Origin: Verrucomicrobiota bacterium
Lineage (GTDB): Bacteria; Verrucomicrobiota; Lentisphaeria; Oligosphaerales; JAFGRS01
Assembly: GCA_019136035.1 (NCBI GenBank)
Contig: JAGVUW010000508.1
Span: forward strand, 1 to 6,458
DNA length: 6,458 bases
Reading direction: 5' to 3'
In this document: one piece after another, positions 5,779 through 6,458 of the stretch
Numbering within the stretch: position 1 is the stretch's first letter
Layout of the letters: each line of letters opens with the position of its first letter
The notes under the pieces: generated by a model
The model's input: only the letters and a program-made list of their open reading frames with translations
Told to the model about the DNA's origin: nothing
Databases searched by the model: none
Made by a program: the position numbers and the translations under genes

Positions 5779-5943
5779 CTAGCGGGACCGACGGCGCTTG
5801 CGGCGAGCAGCCTCACTCGGCTTTTCGAAGTGACGGCGGTTCCGCAGCTCCTTCATGGTGCCCTCCTTGTCCATCTTCTTCTTGAGACGGCGCAAGGCGC
5901 GCTCCACGGGTTCCCCCTTGCGGGTGCGAACTTCGGACGGCAT
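5779..5943 (-). CDS. rpsU: 30S ribosomal protein bS21
   Basis: The 54-aa product begins MPSEVRTRKGEPVERALRR and contains the typical bS21 core: an N-terminal strand, E11-P-V-E-R-A-L-R-R-L helix, KKKMDKEG turn, then KELRNRRHFEKPSEAARR-K-R and a very basic tail. bS21 joins the 30S subunit near the 3' end of 16S rRNA and aids translation initiation. It is shorter than the 71-aa E. coli protein, lacking much of the C-terminal basic extension. The start at 5941-5943 has AAGGGGGTGA upstream, nearly the full anti-Shine-Dalgarno complement. It lies 49 nt after the stop of the sigma factor gene on the same strand, with no terminator in the gap, and is followed by a strong hairpin. The pair is probably one transcription unit, although an extra rpsU promoter inside the sigma gene cannot be excluded. 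Confidence 0.95.
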   Translation of the reverse strand: MPSEVRTRKGEPVERALRRLKKKMDKEGTMKELRNRRHFEKPSEAARRKRRRSR

Positions 5944-5951
5944 GACTGTAC

Positions 5952-5961
5952 TCACCCCCTT
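5952..5961 (-). promoter_or_regulatory. Extended Shine-Dalgarno of rpsU
   Basis: AAGGGGGTGA matches nine of the ten bases of AAGGAGGTGA and ends 8 nt before the ATG. It is the longest anti-Shine-Dalgarno match in the window. Confidence 0.75.
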
Positions 5962-5992
5962 CCGCTGCCGGTTACGGGCTGCGACTTGTTCC

Positions 5993-6458
5993 CTACTCCA
6001 GGGAGAAGTCGTCGCCCAGCATATGTTTCAGGCGTGCCAGTGCGTGATTCTGTATCTGGCGGACCCGCTCGCGCGTGCGTCCGACCTGCTGACTGACCTC
6101 TTCGAGCGTCTTGGGCGGCTGGCCATCGAGGCCGAAACGCAGCCTCAGGACGGTCGCCTCGCGTTCATCGAGCTGCAGCACCAGCTCGCGCAGTCGTTCC
6201 ATCGACTCGGTCCGGCCGAGGAGCTGGTCCGGCGTCGGCGCGCTCAGGTCCGCGATAATCTCTTCGAAGCGGCTCTCCTCGCCGGCCTGCAGCGGATCGC
6301 TCAGCGAGACGCTGCGCAGCTCGGCGCTCTTCAATCCGGCGACGGTCCGCCGGCTGACATCGAGCTGTTCGGCGATCTCGGCGTCGGTCGGCTCGCGGCC
6401 GAGGCGGTCCGTCAGCTCCGTGCGCGCCAGCTTGATGCGGTTGATCTTGCCGGCCGAC
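5993..6458 (-). CDS. RNA polymerase sigma-70 factor, RpoD/SigA-like, C-terminal part (partial)
   Basis: The frame is open to the right edge, so only the last 154 residues are visible; the 5' end is outside. A TTG at 6332-6334 is internal, because coding similarity continues upstream of it. Residues 5-50 are region 3 (INRIKLARTEL, then LGREPTDAEIAEQL), which follows the region 2.4 helix in housekeeping sigma factors. The linker SLSDPLQAGEES and the D-x-SAPTPDQ stretch match the 'SL..P....EDS...D' region 3.2 of primary sigmas. Region 4 follows: LDEREATVLRLRFGL (97-111), then the -35-binding helix-turn-helix KTLEEVSQQVGRTRERVRQI (116-135) and NHALARLKHML. The presence of region 3 excludes an ECF sigma. 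Group 1 (RpoD) and group 2 (RpoS-like) cannot be separated without regions 1-2, but the link to rpsU favours a housekeeping role. Confidence 0.93.
   Translation of the reverse strand, partial: SAGKINRIKLARTELTDRLGREPTDAEIAEQLDVSRRTVAGLKSAELRSVSLSDPLQAGEESRFEEIIADLSAPTPDQLLGRTESMERLRELVLQLDEREATVLRLRFGLDGQPPKTLEEVSQQVGRTRERVRQIQNHALARLKHMLGDDFSLE

Noticed and set aside
5993..6334. A short 113-aa protein starting at the TTG at 6332-6334
   Set aside because: Sigma region 3 similarity continues in frame upstream of this codon to the window edge, so it is an internal leucine.
5993..6458. ECF-type sigma factor
   Set aside because: A region 3 with LGREPTDAEIAEQL and the region 3.2 linker are present, which ECF sigmas lack.

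Overview
This is a GC-rich bacterial window with no RNA genes, insertion sequence or CRISPR array. Three things point to the PVC superphylum (Planctomycetes, Verrucomicrobia, Lentisphaerae, Kiritimatiellota) or a similar sulfatase-rich lineage: a Gfo/Idh/MocA oxidoreductase fused to a DUF1080 (3-keto-disaccharide hydrolase) domain, a Cys-type sulfatase, and intergenic repeats of the kind that mistranslate as 'HEKHE'. The phylum is inferred from gene families; no marker phylogeny was run.

Left part (1-3747) is a probable carbohydrate locus. A minus-strand pair, the Gfo/Idh/MocA-DUF1080 fusion followed closely by a PaaI-type hotdog thioesterase, diverges from a plus-strand sulfatase across a 184-bp intergenic region that holds a plausible promoter and two abutting palindromes. 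The sulfatase carries several motifs that I recall from animal arylsulfatase K, the lysosomal glucuronate-2-sulfatase. A desulfation plus sugar-oxidation pathway for a sulfated uronate-containing glycan is therefore a reasonable hypothesis. The last part of the DUF1080 domain lies in another frame, so a base appears to be missing near 614-617.

Middle part (3748-5709) holds a membrane protein of unknown function (N-terminal TM helix, long coiled coil, three TM helices, two C-terminal zinc ribbons) on the minus strand. It sits among three same-orientation copies of a repeat of about 160 bp. Each end of the repeat is built from three tandem 9-nt CACGAA-type units in inverted orientation. One copy lies between the convergent 3' ends of the sulfatase and this gene; two lie close together upstream of it.

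Right part (5710-6458) is core information-processing: the 3' end of a housekeeping-type sigma-70 factor runs in from the right edge, followed on the same strand by a short rpsU gene (bS21, 54 aa) with a near-consensus Shine-Dalgarno and a strong hairpin terminator. This resembles the rpsU-rpoD linkage of the macromolecular synthesis operon, but in reversed gene order and with no dnaG between them.
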